Counted from the stretch's first letter, positions 51,338-60,631 are shown. The stretch: 64,000 bases of DNA from Bacteroidales bacterium (GCA_016928305.1 JAFGKY010000073.1:1-64000), one strand, 5' to 3'. Numbers and translations are program-made. The notes: a model not told the origin generated them from the sequence alone.

Positions 51338-51868
51338 ATGACAGAGAAATACCAGCACAAATATCGTGTTGACACCTCCCGTGCCAAATGGTGGGATTAT
51401 AATAATGCCGGATTATACTATGTGACCATTTGTACCAACGACAGAATAAATTATTTTGGCGATATTGTGGATAATGAAATGGTATTATCCGATATTGGCA
51501 AAATGGCCGTCGAATATTGGTTAAGAATTCCGGTTCATTTGCCATTTGTTGAATTGGATGAATTCATTGTTATGCCCGATCATATCCATGGGATTATTGT
51601 AATTGAAAATACAATACCAACGAACCAATCCCCGCCAATCCTGAAAAATATACATATGACAACCATTTCCCCTAAATACGGATCGTTATCATCGGTGATC
51701 CGTTCCTATAAATCGGCCCTTACAAAATGGTGTAATTCGAATAATCTTTTCTTCGAATGGCAATCACGGTTTTATGACCGGATTATCAGGAATGATGATG
51801 AATTGAACAGGGTCAGACAATACATACGAAACAATCTGGTTCATTGGAAGGCAGACGATGCAATTTAA
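51338..51868 (+). CDS. REP-associated tyrosine transposase (RAYT), copy 2
   Basis: A 176-residue Y1/HUH transposase: YYVTICTNDRINYFGDIV near the N-terminus, HUH motif HIHGI in FIVMPDHIHGIIVI (about residue 86), and the Tyr region FYDRIIRNDDELNRVRQYIRNNLVHW. It lacks inserted REPs and shows the uninterrupted family layout, which makes it the reference for seeing the extra segments in copy 1. It is most likely a single-copy domesticated gene in its locus, as is usual for RAYTs, although here two occur 1.2 kb apart. Confidence 0.9.
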   Translation: MTEKYQHKYRVDTSRAKWWDYNNAGLYYVTICTNDRINYFGDIVDNEMVLSDIGKMAVEYWLRIPVHLPFVELDEFIVMPDHIHGIIVIENTIPTNQSPPILKNIHMTTISPKYGSLSSVIRSYKSALTKWCNSNNLFFEWQSRFYDRIIRNDDELNRVRQYIRNNLVHWKADDAI

Positions 51869-51940
51869 TTACAGGATGATGCATCCAAGGGCCGATCCAC
51901 ATAGCCGCTCGTGATCCCAGCTGGATGATATACATTGAAA

Positions 51941-51959
51941 AAGCAGCCAAAGGCTGCTT
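51941..51959 (-). terminator. Terminator downstream of tRNA-Lys
   Basis: AAGCAGCC and GGCTGCTT form a perfect 8-bp stem with a 3-base loop. Read on the minus strand it is followed by a run of T residues (CTTTTTCAA), and it lies 12 bases beyond the 3' end of the tRNA gene. Confidence 0.85.
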
Positions 51960-51971
51960 ATTTTAAACTTG

Positions 51972-52044
51972 TGATCCAGCTGGGATTCGAACCCAGGACC
52001 CCATCCTTAAAAGGGATGTGCTCTACCTGCTGAGCTACTGGATC
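51972..52044 (-). tRNA. tRNA-Lys(UUU)
   Basis: On the minus strand a 73-base cloverleaf starts GATCCAG and ends CTGGATC-A, with a perfect 7-bp acceptor stem. The D arm GCTC/GAGC, anticodon stem CATCC/GGATG with loop CTTTTAA (anticodon TTT), and the T arm CTGGG/CCCAG with TTCGAAT loop are all complete. CCA is not encoded. Anticodon UUU reads lysine codons AAA and AAG. Confidence 0.95.
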
Positions 52045-52331
52045 AATACATTTATAATCAGTATTTTATGATTTCTGTGTAAAGCATAAAATGCTTTTTT
52101 AAAAGAGCTGCAAATATACTATCTAATTTTATTCTGAAAAATATTTTTTGGATTAAAATTTCATTTCTTAAGGCATTACCCGCCTGAAAACATTGTTGGA
52201 AAGAAATATCAACCATAACGGAACAAATCAAGTTGTTGTTCGTAAAAAATTATAATCAATTTTGTAATATCCGATGAATTGCTGAAATTGAGTTTTTCCA
52301 AAAAATAAGTTTTTAACAAAACTGCTTTTAT

Positions 52332-53438
52332 ATGAAAACCGCTTATTGTTTCCGCTATACCTTAATCCTTTCCATGCTTATACTGTATTCCATAGCAACA
52401 AAAAGCCAGGTGGAAGACATTGGTGAAATGATGGCCGCCGGAAAAGATGATGCAGAATTATTGTTCCAGTCATACCTGTCTCCTTATCTTAACGGCTTTA
52501 GTGCAGCCATGACCGGTGGATGGTACAATACGGCCGCTGCTCATAAACCGGGTGGATTTGAGATTATAATAACCATGAACGCAGCCATGGTGCCTGAGAA
52601 ATTCACAACTTTTGATATAAATGAACTCGAAGATCCTGGTTTACAAAGCCTGCACCTGGATGACCCGGATGTAAGCATTGCTCCTACCGTTGCCGGTGAT
52701 CATGAACCCTTGCCACAGTTGAATTACAACCTGGCCGGTTATGAAATAGAAGCTTTTGAAATGCCTCAAGGATTAGATTGGCGCTATGTTCCGGCTCCCA
52801 TGATCCAGGCAGGTGTTGGATTATATAAGGGAACTGACCTGTTGGGACGTTATTTACCGAATGTTAAATTAGCCGGAGCGGAAATTGGCATGTGGGGAGT
52901 TGGCGTCAGACATGATATCAAGCAATGGATACCCGGTGTGAAAAATCTACCGGTTCTTGAACTATCACTTATGTATGGTTATACAAGGCTACATTCCGGC
53001 ATTGGAATCTCGGTTGAACCGGATGATATCGGGGCTGTTGATAACACCACCAATACATCATGGGAAGATCAGGAGCTGAATTTTCTGGCACAAAGTCATA
53101 CAGCAAACCTTTTGATTGCAGCTAAATTGCCCGTAATCACTTTCTATGGCGGTGTAGGATTTATTAGGACAAAGACCAATCTGAAACTGCTGGGATATTA
53201 CCCCGTTGCTGATTTTGAAGCATCTGCTGTGGCTGGTCATATTGTTGTGACCGACGCAAGTGCAAACAATGGCCTTGATCCCATTGATATGGAAATAAAG
53301 AACGAAGATGGTTCTGTAACAGATCCCCGGCTAAATATTGGTTTCCGTCTTAAATTGTCGGTCATTACCCTGCATTTCGACTATACATGGGCTAATTACA
53401 GTGTATTTACAGCAGGTCTCGGCGTGTCGTGGAGGTAG
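52332..53438 (+). CDS. DUF6588-like exported protein
   Basis: The 368-residue protein begins with a signal peptide (MKTAYCFRYTLILSMLILYSIATKSQ). The sequence after it (VEDIGEMMAAGKDDAELLFQSYLSPYLNGFSAAMTGGWYNTAAAHKPGGFEIII) is what I recall as the DUF6588 start, a Bacteroidota outer-membrane family. The remainder alternates short strands and ends with an aromatic-terminated strand (TAGLGVSWR), which suggests an outer-membrane beta-barrel. Function is not known. About 290 bases separate it from the tRNA upstream; I see no gene in that gap. Confidence 0.7.
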   Translation: MKTAYCFRYTLILSMLILYSIATKSQVEDIGEMMAAGKDDAELLFQSYLSPYLNGFSAAMTGGWYNTAAAHKPGGFEIIITMNAAMVPEKFTTFDINELEDPGLQSLHLDDPDVSIAPTVAGDHEPLPQLNYNLAGYEIEAFEMPQGLDWRYVPAPMIQAGVGLYKGTDLLGRYLPNVKLAGAEIGMWGVGVRHDIKQWIPGVKNLPVLELSLMYGYTRLHSGIGISVEPDDIGAVDNTTNTSWEDQELNFLAQSHTANLLIAAKLPVITFYGGVGFIRTKTNLKLLGYYPVADFEASAVAGHIVVTDASANNGLDPIDMEIKNEDGSVTDPRLNIGFRLKLSVITLHFDYTWANYSVFTAGLGVSWR

Positions 53439-53526
53439 CAGTATTGTTATTCGTTGTGAATCCAAGCGAAGAAACTTCAATCATATCCATTGCCGTCTGC
53501 TTTGGCTGACGGACATAAGAGCCCTA

Positions 53527-54096
53527 TTAAAAATAAAATCCCAGCCTGACAACCGGATTGGAGTGTGATGAATATTTGTTCTGCGTCACATCCCATAATA
53601 CAAACAGGTTCACTCCCCATCGGTCTCCGAATGGCTGATTCAGTCCTCCTCCAATAAGTAAATTATCAATCCAAAGGCGTTTATCCGTGGTGTAAAATTT
53701 GCCTGTATTAATATCCTGGTATATTTTTTCGATATTGATAACCTCATTTTCAACATGAAGCATGATATTTCCAAGGCCGATGTTAACGTATTGCCCTATG
53801 TCTTTAATAATTGTAAAGGATAAGAATCCCTTTCCTCCATAAGTGGATGTATTGATTCCATAGTACTTATATCTTTCATATATATATATTGGGCCAAGTC
53901 CTGCCGTCAGCCGGCCGGTAATCCTGTATCCCACTACAGGTGATAAATTAATATAAGTGTTGGTGCCGAATGATAACCCGAAATCGCCCCCGAAAAAAAG
54001 CCGTTGCCTGAAAGTCATGTCTTTTACATCCTGTGCCGCAGCGGAAATTAAGAATAACAGGCATATCAGGGCAATCAATGTTTTTTTATGATACAT
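53527..54096 (-). CDS. Small outer-membrane beta-barrel protein, unknown
   Basis: A signal peptide (MYHKKTLIALICLLFLISAAAQ) precedes a roughly 165-residue domain of alternating polar/hydrophobic strands with frequent Tyr, Gly and Asn turns (YRITGRLTAGLGPIYIYERY; YVNIGLGNIMLHVEN). The sequence ends with Phe (VVRLGFYF), the usual C-terminal signal of outer-membrane barrels. The pattern is consistent with an 8-strand barrel. It is convergent with the DUF6588-like gene and divergent from the dehydrogenase gene. No specific family is recognised. Confidence 0.6.
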   Translation of the reverse strand: MYHKKTLIALICLLFLISAAAQDVKDMTFRQRLFFGGDFGLSFGTNTYINLSPVVGYRITGRLTAGLGPIYIYERYKYYGINTSTYGGKGFLSFTIIKDIGQYVNIGLGNIMLHVENEVINIEKIYQDINTGKFYTTDKRLWIDNLLIGGGLNQPFGDRWGVNLFVLWDVTQNKYSSHSNPVVRLGFYF

Positions 54097-54185
54097 AGAA
54101 AAAGATTATTTACTTTTAATCCCGATTATCTGTTCCGAGTTCAGAACGGTTCATTCTGTGCAAAAATAATGAAACCTCGGGGATT

Positions 54186-54908
54186 ATGCCAATATCAACA
54201 GTTATAATAACAGGAGCCAGTCGCGGAATAGGCTTTGAAATCGCCAAATGTTTCGCAAGGTTAGACCATTTCCAGGTACTGGCCCTTTCCAGGAATAAAC
54301 GGCAATTAGGGCGTCTGGCGACAGAATGTGCAGGTCTGAATAAAACCTCTAAACTCATACCGGTGGCTTTTGATTTTGAGAAATTTCTTGACAGGCCTTC
54401 AGAAACCATCAGTAATCTGCCGGTAAGATTCAGGCATATCAGCATTCTGATCAATAATGCAGGTTACCTTATGAATAAGCCCTTTGATCAGATCAATACA
54501 GAGGAGGCTGTGCAGATGCTGCACACAAATTTTTTAGGTCCGTCCATACTGATTAAGACATTATTACCATTTATGGGCAGGGCAGGGGACACACACGTTG
54601 TGAATATAGGGAGCATGGGAGGCTTTCAGGGAAGCTCCAAATATCCCGGACTTTCTTATTACAGTGCAAGCAAGGCTGCTTTGGCCAGCCTGACCGAATG
54701 CTTGAGTATGGAATACAAAGGAGCAGGGATTTTTTTTAATTGTCTTGCCCTGGGTGCTGTTCAGACCGAAATGTTTGCTGAGGCTTTCCCCGGCTACAAA
54801 GCACCTGTAAAACCAAAAGAGATGGCACAATTCATTACAGATTTTGCCATCAACGGCTATAAATTTATGAACGGGAAGATCATTCCAGTAGCTTTATCGA
54901 ACCCATAG
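54186..54908 (+). CDS. Short-chain dehydrogenase/reductase (SDR)
   Basis: This 240-residue cytosolic SDR has the cofactor motif TGASRGIGFEIAKCF (about residues 9-23), NNAG at about 93, the catalytic Ser in NIGSMGGFQG, and the YxxxK motif in YYSASKAALASL (about residues 158-169). The C-terminal region is short, typical of classical SDRs. The substrate cannot be derived; annotated homologues include 3-oxoacyl-ACP reductase-like enzymes. It is a single gene 89 bases from the divergent barrel gene. Confidence 0.88.
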   Translation: MPISTVIITGASRGIGFEIAKCFARLDHFQVLALSRNKRQLGRLATECAGLNKTSKLIPVAFDFEKFLDRPSETISNLPVRFRHISILINNAGYLMNKPFDQINTEEAVQMLHTNFLGPSILIKTLLPFMGRAGDTHVVNIGSMGGFQGSSKYPGLSYYSASKAALASLTECLSMEYKGAGIFFNCLALGAVQTEMFAEAFPGYKAPVKPKEMAQFITDFAINGYKFMNGKIIPVALSNP

Positions 54909-55108
54909 GAGAAAGAGACAAGGAACAAGCAGTGTGTAAAAAGGAGTTGTGTGAGGGTGGGTAGGTTGTATTGGTTATTATTGCTGTAATAGTTGTTATT
55001 GAAGTCGTGCAGGTCTTGCAAGTCATGCAGTCATGCAGTTAAAATACCGTAGTTTACTATAACTCTCTTCTTTCTTGTCACTTGTCACTTGTCTCTTGTC
55101 CCTTCTTC
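54909..55108. repeat. Gene-free gap with word-like repeats
   Basis: No ORF is supported. The right part repeats CTTGTCACTTGTCACTTGTCTCTTGTCCC and the left part AGAGACAAGGAACAAG, whose reverse complement matches it, so the two edges could pair. The middle repeats GCAAGTCATGCAGTCATGCAGTT. This is the convergent end of the SDR gene and the buk gene. Confidence 0.5.
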
Positions 55109-56230
55109 CTATTCCTCCTCCTCCCAGCATGGCAATTTCACATTTACCATGGTTGATTCATTGTATTCCCTGGGTTTGATCTCGCCCTTCAGCACCATAA
55201 GTCCGTTCATTGCCAACGCGTGCATCTCATCTTCACCAGGGTATATCACTACCGGTGCGATAAAGGATACCATCTTTTTAATGTATTCAACCACCATGGG
55301 ATTATGTGATATTCCGCCGGTGAGTATAATTGCGTCAACTTCACCGTGCAATACAGCGCACATGGCTGCAATTTCTTTCCCGATCTGATACGACATAGCA
55401 TCCTGTAATATCCTGGCTTTCTCATCACCTTCCTGCGCCATCAGCTCAACTTCATACGCGCTGTTAGTTTTCATATAAGCCATATACCCACCTTCGCCGG
55501 TTATCATCCGCTTAATCTCATCCTGAGAATATTTTCCTCCCATGCATAATTTAGTAAGAGCGTATGCAGGCAATGTTCCGGAACGTTCAGGTGAGAATGG
55601 CCCTTCACCATCCAGTGCCTGGTTAACATCAATGACCCTTCCTTTGCGATGGACACCAATTGAAATGCCGCCTCCCATATGGGCAATAACCAGGTTCATT
55701 TCCTCGTACTTTCGGTTTGCAAGGCGCGCATATGCACGCGCAGTAGCCTTCTGGTTCAGCGCATGGAAAATAGACAACCGTTTGAATTTCGGATGACCCG
55801 CAATGCGTGCAACATCCTGTAATTCGTCAACCACAACAGGGTCTGCAATGTAAGCTTTGCAATTGGGAATATCTTTTGCCAGATCATCGGCGATAAGAGC
55901 ACCAAGATTGCTGGCATGTTCACTACGTTTTCCTTCAAGCAGATCTTTTTTCATCTGTTCATTGATGAAATAGACTCCCGATTCAATAGGTCGTATCACA
56001 CCACCACGGCCGACAATAACTTCAATGAGCTCAATATTTATATGGGAATCCTTCAGTTCCTTAAGAATTATTTCTTTTCGGAATTTATACTGATCGACAA
56101 TCCGGTGAAAACCGGCAAGTTCTTCGGCTTCATGGTGAATGCTCTTCAGAAACACCGGTTTTGTATTGTGGTAGATGGCTATTTTTGTGGATGTAGAGCC
56201 CGGATTGATTGCCAGAATTTTATGTTCCAT
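55109..56230 (-). CDS. buk: Butyrate kinase
   Basis: Butyrate kinase converts butyryl phosphate and ADP into butyrate and ATP. ASKHA-fold motifs: ILAINPGSTSTKIAIY at the N-terminus (about residues 5-20), VGRGGVIRPI, AIVIDPVV-like ADPVVVDEL, LVIAHMGGGISIGVHRKGRVID, and IILTGGISHNPMVVEYI. Length 373 is typical for this class (branched-chain or butyrate). It is the last gene of the leftward pta-hbd-ackA-ptb-buk operon, 121 bases after ptb. Confidence 0.93.
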   Translation of the reverse strand: MEHKILAINPGSTSTKIAIYHNTKPVFLKSIHHEAEELAGFHRIVDQYKFRKEIILKELKDSHINIELIEVIVGRGGVIRPIESGVYFINEQMKKDLLEGKRSEHASNLGALIADDLAKDIPNCKAYIADPVVVDELQDVARIAGHPKFKRLSIFHALNQKATARAYARLANRKYEEMNLVIAHMGGGISIGVHRKGRVIDVNQALDGEGPFSPERSGTLPAYALTKLCMGGKYSQDEIKRMITGEGGYMAYMKTNSAYEVELMAQEGDEKARILQDAMSYQIGKEIAAMCAVLHGEVDAIILTGGISHNPMVVEYIKKMVSFIAPVVIYPGEDEMHALAMNGLMVLKGEIKPREYNESTMVNVKLPCWEEEE

Positions 56231-56351
56231 TGCTTGGTAATTTAAAAATGACGTACCATTCTATATATTTCTTTTCTGATAGGGGCAGAGATGAGGCAGG
56301 ATGTCTTCAAATCCATTTATTTGCATGCAATAATAACACAACAATAATCAT

Positions 56352-57251
56352 TTATCCCAATGCAGCTGCAAGGGCGATGGAGAGATATTTGCTTGTTTCG
56401 GTGTCAGCTCTTGATGTCAGCACAATCGGTACGGCTCCTCCTGTGATAATGGCTGCCGTGACCGCTCCCCCGAGAAAATTCAACGCCTTATACAGGATAT
56501 TTCCACTGTTTATATCAGGCGTTACCAGGATATCGACATCACCGGCTACTTCCGACCGTATGTTTTTATGGGCGGCAGCCTCTGATGATACGGCATTATC
56601 CAGGGCAAACGGACCGTCAACAATGCAACCGCTCAACTGGTTTCGCTGGTTCATTGCCTTAAAGGCTGCCGCATGAAGGGTTGCTTCCATCTTTGGATTC
56701 ACCGTTTCAACAGCTGCCAGTATGCCTACTTTGGGGATTTTAATCCCAAGAGCATGGTATACTTTCACAGCGTTCTGAATAATAGCGATCTTGTCATTCA
56801 TGTCAGGTGCCACGTTCAGGGCTGCATCAGTTACACAGAAAATCTTATGGTAATAGGGCGATTCGAAAAGTGCTACATGGCTCAACAGATTCCCCTTCGT
56901 TAATCCGAGTTCCTTATTGAGAAAAGCTCTCATAAGGATGCTGGTGCTTACCATGCCTTTCATCAGAATCGATGCTTTTCCGTCAGCAATGATCTGTGCA
57001 GCATTCTCACAGGCCAGTGCCTGAACAGGTTCATGAAGAATATTTATACCGGAAAGATCAAATTCAGCCGCTCGGGCTGCGGTTTTTATTTTCTCTGTGT
57101 CTCCGATAAGCAGAGGATCAATAAAGCCGACTTCATATGCTTTGCGGATCGCCATGAGGACATCTTCTTCTTCAGCCACGGCAACAACAAGCTTTCTGAC
57201 GCCCTTCTTACAGGCTATTTCAACTAGTTTTTCAAGGGATTTCAGGATCAT
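56352..57251 (-). CDS. ptb: Phosphate butyryltransferase
   Basis: The enzyme exchanges CoA and phosphate on butyryl-CoA. It is a member of the PTA/PTB superfamily of 299 residues without an N-terminal regulatory domain. Conserved blocks are visible: ILMKGMVSTSILMRAFLNKELGLTKGNLLSHVALF, CVTDAALNVAPDMNDKIAI, VGILAAVETVNPKMEAT, and a C-terminal IVLTSRADTETSKYLSIALA. Start ATG overlaps the stop of ackA by one base (TAATG), so translation is coupled. It makes the substrate of the butyrate kinase downstream. Confidence 0.92.
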   Translation of the reverse strand: MILKSLEKLVEIACKKGVRKLVVAVAEEEDVLMAIRKAYEVGFIDPLLIGDTEKIKTAARAAEFDLSGINILHEPVQALACENAAQIIADGKASILMKGMVSTSILMRAFLNKELGLTKGNLLSHVALFESPYYHKIFCVTDAALNVAPDMNDKIAIIQNAVKVYHALGIKIPKVGILAAVETVNPKMEATLHAAAFKAMNQRNQLSGCIVDGPFALDNAVSSEAAAHKNIRSEVAGDVDILVTPDINSGNILYKALNFLGGAVTAAIITGGAVPIVLTSRADTETSKYLSIALAAALG

Positions 57252-58474
57252 TATTTGCTCGATGTTTTCTTGGTTTCCTTAATTATCCGCATGGTATCTT
57301 CAGCGATAACAAGTTCTTCATTGGTGGGTACCACCATTACCTTAACACGCGATTGGGGTGTGGAGATAACAGCTTCTTTCGAACGTAATCCTTTGTTTTT
57401 CCCATGATCAAATTCAATACCCAGGAATTCAAGTCCGCTACAAATGGCTTCACGGGACTCCGGACTGTTCTCCCCGATACCGCCTGCAAACACAATAACA
57501 TCGACCCCACCCATAATGGAGGCGTATGCTCCGATATATTTTTTAACCCGGTAGTGATACATATCAAGCCCCAGCATGGCACGGTCATTATGATTTTTAT
57601 GTGCAGCATCCTCAATTTCTCTCATATCCGATGAAACTCCGGTGATACCCAGCATACCACTCTGTTTGTTTACCAGCGTGCTCATGGCTGAAAGGCCAAT
57701 CTCTTCCTTGTCCATAATGAAAGATAAAACGCCCGCATCGAGATCACCAGGCCTGGTGCCCATAATAAGTCCTTCCAGCGGTGTGAAGCCCATCGATGTG
57801 TCAATTGATTTGCCATCTTTAACAGCTGCCATGGAAGCGCCGTTCCCAAGATGAACCGTAATGATCCGTTGTGCCTTAATGTCTACTTTCAATATTTCGC
57901 AGGCTCGTTTGCTGATATAGTAATGGCTTGTACCATGAAAACCGTATTTCCGGATCCCGTATTTTTTATAAAGCGAGTAGGGGATTGCATACATATAGGC
58001 ATAAGGCGGCAAGGTTTGATGAAAAGCGGTGTCGAAAACAGCAACCTGGGGTATGCCGGGGACCAGCATCTTAATGGCATTTATACCTTTGAGGTTTGCC
58101 GGATTATGAAGGGGGGCAATATCACAAAATCGTTCTACCTCACTCTGTACTTCATCGGTAATCAATACACTGGAACTGAACAGTTCTCCTCCGTTCACAA
58201 CACGGTGTCCTACGGCATTTATCTCGGTCAGTTTGCTTAAACAACCATGTTTCTTACTGGTTATGATACCGAGAATATATTCAATGCCCACCAGGTGGTC
58301 GATAATTTCACCTTCAAACCTTATCTTTTCACCATTTGCCTTTTCAATTCGCACAAACGATCCCTTAAGACCTACTTTTTCGGCAATTCCTTTAATGGGT
58401 ATGCTCTTGTCCTTCATCTCAAAGAGCTGAAATTTAATGGAACTGCTGCCACAGTTGAGTACGAGTATTTTCAT
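57251..58474 (-). CDS. ackA: Acetate kinase
   Basis: Acetate kinase makes ATP from acetyl phosphate, the main energy step of anaerobic acetate production. Signatures: LVLNCGSSSIKFQLFEM (residues 3-19), AVGHRVVNGGELFSS (about 88-102), PYAYMYAIPYSLYKKYGIRKYGFHGTSH and VIVFAGGIGENSP (about residue 324). Length 407 is standard. It is read leftward between hbd (8-base gap) and ptb (one-base overlap). Confidence 0.96.
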   Translation of the reverse strand: MKILVLNCGSSSIKFQLFEMKDKSIPIKGIAEKVGLKGSFVRIEKANGEKIRFEGEIIDHLVGIEYILGIITSKKHGCLSKLTEINAVGHRVVNGGELFSSSVLITDEVQSEVERFCDIAPLHNPANLKGINAIKMLVPGIPQVAVFDTAFHQTLPPYAYMYAIPYSLYKKYGIRKYGFHGTSHYYISKRACEILKVDIKAQRIITVHLGNGASMAAVKDGKSIDTSMGFTPLEGLIMGTRPGDLDAGVLSFIMDKEEIGLSAMSTLVNKQSGMLGITGVSSDMREIEDAAHKNHNDRAMLGLDMYHYRVKKYIGAYASIMGGVDVIVFAGGIGENSPESREAICSGLEFLGIEFDHGKNKGLRSKEAVISTPQSRVKVMVVPTNEELVIAEDTMRIIKETKKTSSK

Positions 58475-58482
58475 TATGTTAT

Positions 58483-59433
58483 CTATGTTATTTTTCGTCC
58501 TGTTTCATCGTATTCATAAAATCCCTTTCCGGTGATACGTCCATATTGATGTGCACGTACCAGCTTTTTAATAACAGGGGAAGCTTTGAATTTATTGTCT
58601 CCGAATTCCCCATAAAGGTTGTCCATATAGCGCAATACTTTATCCAGGCCAACCTTATCAGCCAGTTCAAAAGGACCCAGGGGCAAACCGAATCCAATGC
58701 GCATGGTAGTATCTATGTCTTGTTTCGTACCAACGCCTTCCATCATAATATCACAGGCTTCATTAATTAATGAAATGAACATGCGCACGGAAATCAATCC
58801 GGGTGATTCTTCAACCGGAATAGGTTTTTTACCTAACATCTTGACAAATTTGAATACTTTGTCATATGCTTCATCCGAAGTGTACAATCCGCGTACAACC
58901 TCAATCATTTTTGCTCCCGGTACGCTTGTCAGAAAATGAAGGCTGACACATCTTTCCTTGTGTTCAAGTTCAGCCGAAAGCTCTGTAATTACAATCGTTG
59001 ATGAGTTTGAAGCAATAATGGTATCGGGGGCGACATATTTCTCAATGTTTTTAAATACTTCTTTTCTGCATAATACCCGTTGTTCACGTGTTTTTGACCG
59101 GATGGTTTCAATAACAAGATCACATCCTTTCAAGTGCTCATATCCGATATAACCTTTAATTCTGGAAAGTATAGCTCTTTTTTCACCCGGTGTCAGTCCC
59201 CAATGCTGTATGGTGTTATCCAGCTCCTGTTCCATTTTATAAAAGGCCTGACTTATTTTTTCTTCAGAGAGCTCGATAAAAATGACTTCAAGTTCTTTCT
59301 GGCTTATCATCAATGCAATGTTCTGTCCAACAGAACCACAACCCACAAGTCCCACTTTCGAAAACAGGGTTTTTGGCCTGTCCTTTTTACTCAGCCCGTA
59401 ATGCTCAATTGGTTCTACTAAAACTTCTGACAT
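58483..59433 (-). CDS. hbd: 3-hydroxyacyl-CoA (3-hydroxybutyryl-CoA) dehydrogenase
   Basis: This NAD(P)-dependent enzyme interconverts acetoacetyl-CoA and 3-hydroxybutyryl-CoA. The Rossmann motif is VGLVGCGSVGQNIALMI (about residues 28-44; GxGxxG). The catalytic His lies in VSLHFLTSVPGAKMIEVVRG, and the usual HFFNPVP form is changed to HFLTSVP, a deviation worth noting. The substrate-binding domain shows GLISVRMFISLINEAC, DTTMRIGFGLPLGPFELADKVGL and GFYEYDETG at the end. It lies in an operon with phosphate butyryltransferase and butyrate kinase, which points to butyrate formation. Thiolase, crotonase and butyryl-CoA dehydrogenase are not in this window. Confidence 0.88.
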   Translation of the reverse strand: MSEVLVEPIEHYGLSKKDRPKTLFSKVGLVGCGSVGQNIALMISQKELEVIFIELSEEKISQAFYKMEQELDNTIQHWGLTPGEKRAILSRIKGYIGYEHLKGCDLVIETIRSKTREQRVLCRKEVFKNIEKYVAPDTIIASNSSTIVITELSAELEHKERCVSLHFLTSVPGAKMIEVVRGLYTSDEAYDKVFKFVKMLGKKPIPVEESPGLISVRMFISLINEACDIMMEGVGTKQDIDTTMRIGFGLPLGPFELADKVGLDKVLRYMDNLYGEFGDNKFKASPVIKKLVRAHQYGRITGKGFYEYDETGRKIT

Positions 59434-59458
59434 ATGTGATTAGGTTAAAATTTTCAGA

Positions 59459-60463
59459 TTATTTCTTTCCCATGGCCTGGTTAGCCGTAATAGCAATAAG
59501 TTCAACGATGTCATTTACCGAACATCCTCTTGAAAGATCGTTGATTGGTGCAGCCATTCCTTGCAAAACCGGACCAATTGCATCGGCATGGGCAAGTCTT
59601 TGAACCAGTTTATATGCAATATTTCCACTTTCCAGCCCGGGAAAGATAAGAACATTGGCTTTGCCGGCAATAGCGCTTCCCGGTGCTTTCTTCAACCCGA
59701 CTGATTCAACAAGGGCTGCATCAGCCTGCAATTCTCCATCAATTTTCAGTGAAGGATCCATGGATTTGGCCATTTCTGTAGCCTTAGCAACTTTGTCAAC
59801 CAATTCATGCTGTGCACTTCCCTTGGTCGAAAAACTAAGCATGGCGATCCGGGGCTCGATTTGTGCAATGGCTCTGGTTGTATGGGCCGTAGCAACAGCG
59901 ATCTCAGCCAGTTCTTTATCAGTCGGATTGGGATGAACAGCACAATCGGCGAATATCATCAGTCCATTATCCCCAAATTCTTTGTCTTTGAGAAACATCA
60001 GAAAAGCCCCCGAAACAACAGAAATACCAGGCAGAGTTTTCACAAATTGAAATGCGGGTCGAAGTACATCACTGGTTGCATTATCAGCACCGGCTACTTC
60101 ACCATCGGCATCATCGTTTTTTATCATCACAGTTGAATAATACAGCGGATTATCCAGCAGTTCCAACGCATAGGCTTTTGTCAGACCCTTTGATTTCCTA
60201 AGCTCAACCATCAGATTGGCATACTCTTCTCTTTTATCCGACGTTTTAGGATCAATTATTGCAGCTCTTTCAAGATTATGGAGTGAAAGATCCAGGGCTC
60301 TCTTAAGTACATCATCTTTGTTTCCCAGAATAATGATCTCGGCTATTTTCTCTTTAATGACAATGTCTGCAGCCCGTAGTGTCCTTTCTTCATGACCTTC
60401 GGGTAATACAATGCGTTGCCGGTTCTGCCGGGCATTTTCCTTAATGCTTTCAATTAAATTCAT
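59459..60463 (-). CDS. pta: Phosphate acetyltransferase
   Basis: Pta exchanges CoA for phosphate on acetyl-CoA to make acetyl phosphate for acetate kinase. It is the short, single-domain form (334 residues). Conserved parts: RIVLPEGHEERTLRAADIVI near the N-terminus, GEVAGADNATSDVLRPAFQFVKTLPGISVVSGAFLM, FADCAVHPNPTDKELAEIAVATA, AMLSFSTKGSAQHELVDKV, GELQADAALV and NVLIFPGLESGNIAYKLVQRL. It is first in the leftward operon; 168 bases lie between its start and the S9 peptidase terminator. Confidence 0.95.
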   Translation of the reverse strand: MNLIESIKENARQNRQRIVLPEGHEERTLRAADIVIKEKIAEIIILGNKDDVLKRALDLSLHNLERAAIIDPKTSDKREEYANLMVELRKSKGLTKAYALELLDNPLYYSTVMIKNDDADGEVAGADNATSDVLRPAFQFVKTLPGISVVSGAFLMFLKDKEFGDNGLMIFADCAVHPNPTDKELAEIAVATAHTTRAIAQIEPRIAMLSFSTKGSAQHELVDKVAKATEMAKSMDPSLKIDGELQADAALVESVGLKKAPGSAIAGKANVLIFPGLESGNIAYKLVQRLAHADAIGPVLQGMAAPINDLSRGCSVNDIVELIAITANQAMGKK

Positions 60464-60569
60464 TGTATATCAGTTAATTATTATAAAATATCTGATTGAC
60501 TAAAGGTAATAAAAAAAGCTGAAGCCACACGGATGGAGATATGATTTCTGTCATGATAGAAAAAACAAA

Positions 60570-60602
60570 AGCTGTCAGCAATGCTAAAAAGTGCTGACAG
60601 CT
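60570..60602 (-). terminator. Terminator of the S9 peptidase gene
   Basis: AGCTGTCAGCA and TGCTGACAGCT form a perfect 11-bp stem around an 11-base loop. On the minus strand it is followed by TTTTGTTTTTTC. It lies 29 bases beyond the stop of the leftward S9 peptidase gene. Confidence 0.85.
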
Positions 60603-60631
60603 CTTAAAAAGCGGAAAATGTGAAGTTATAA

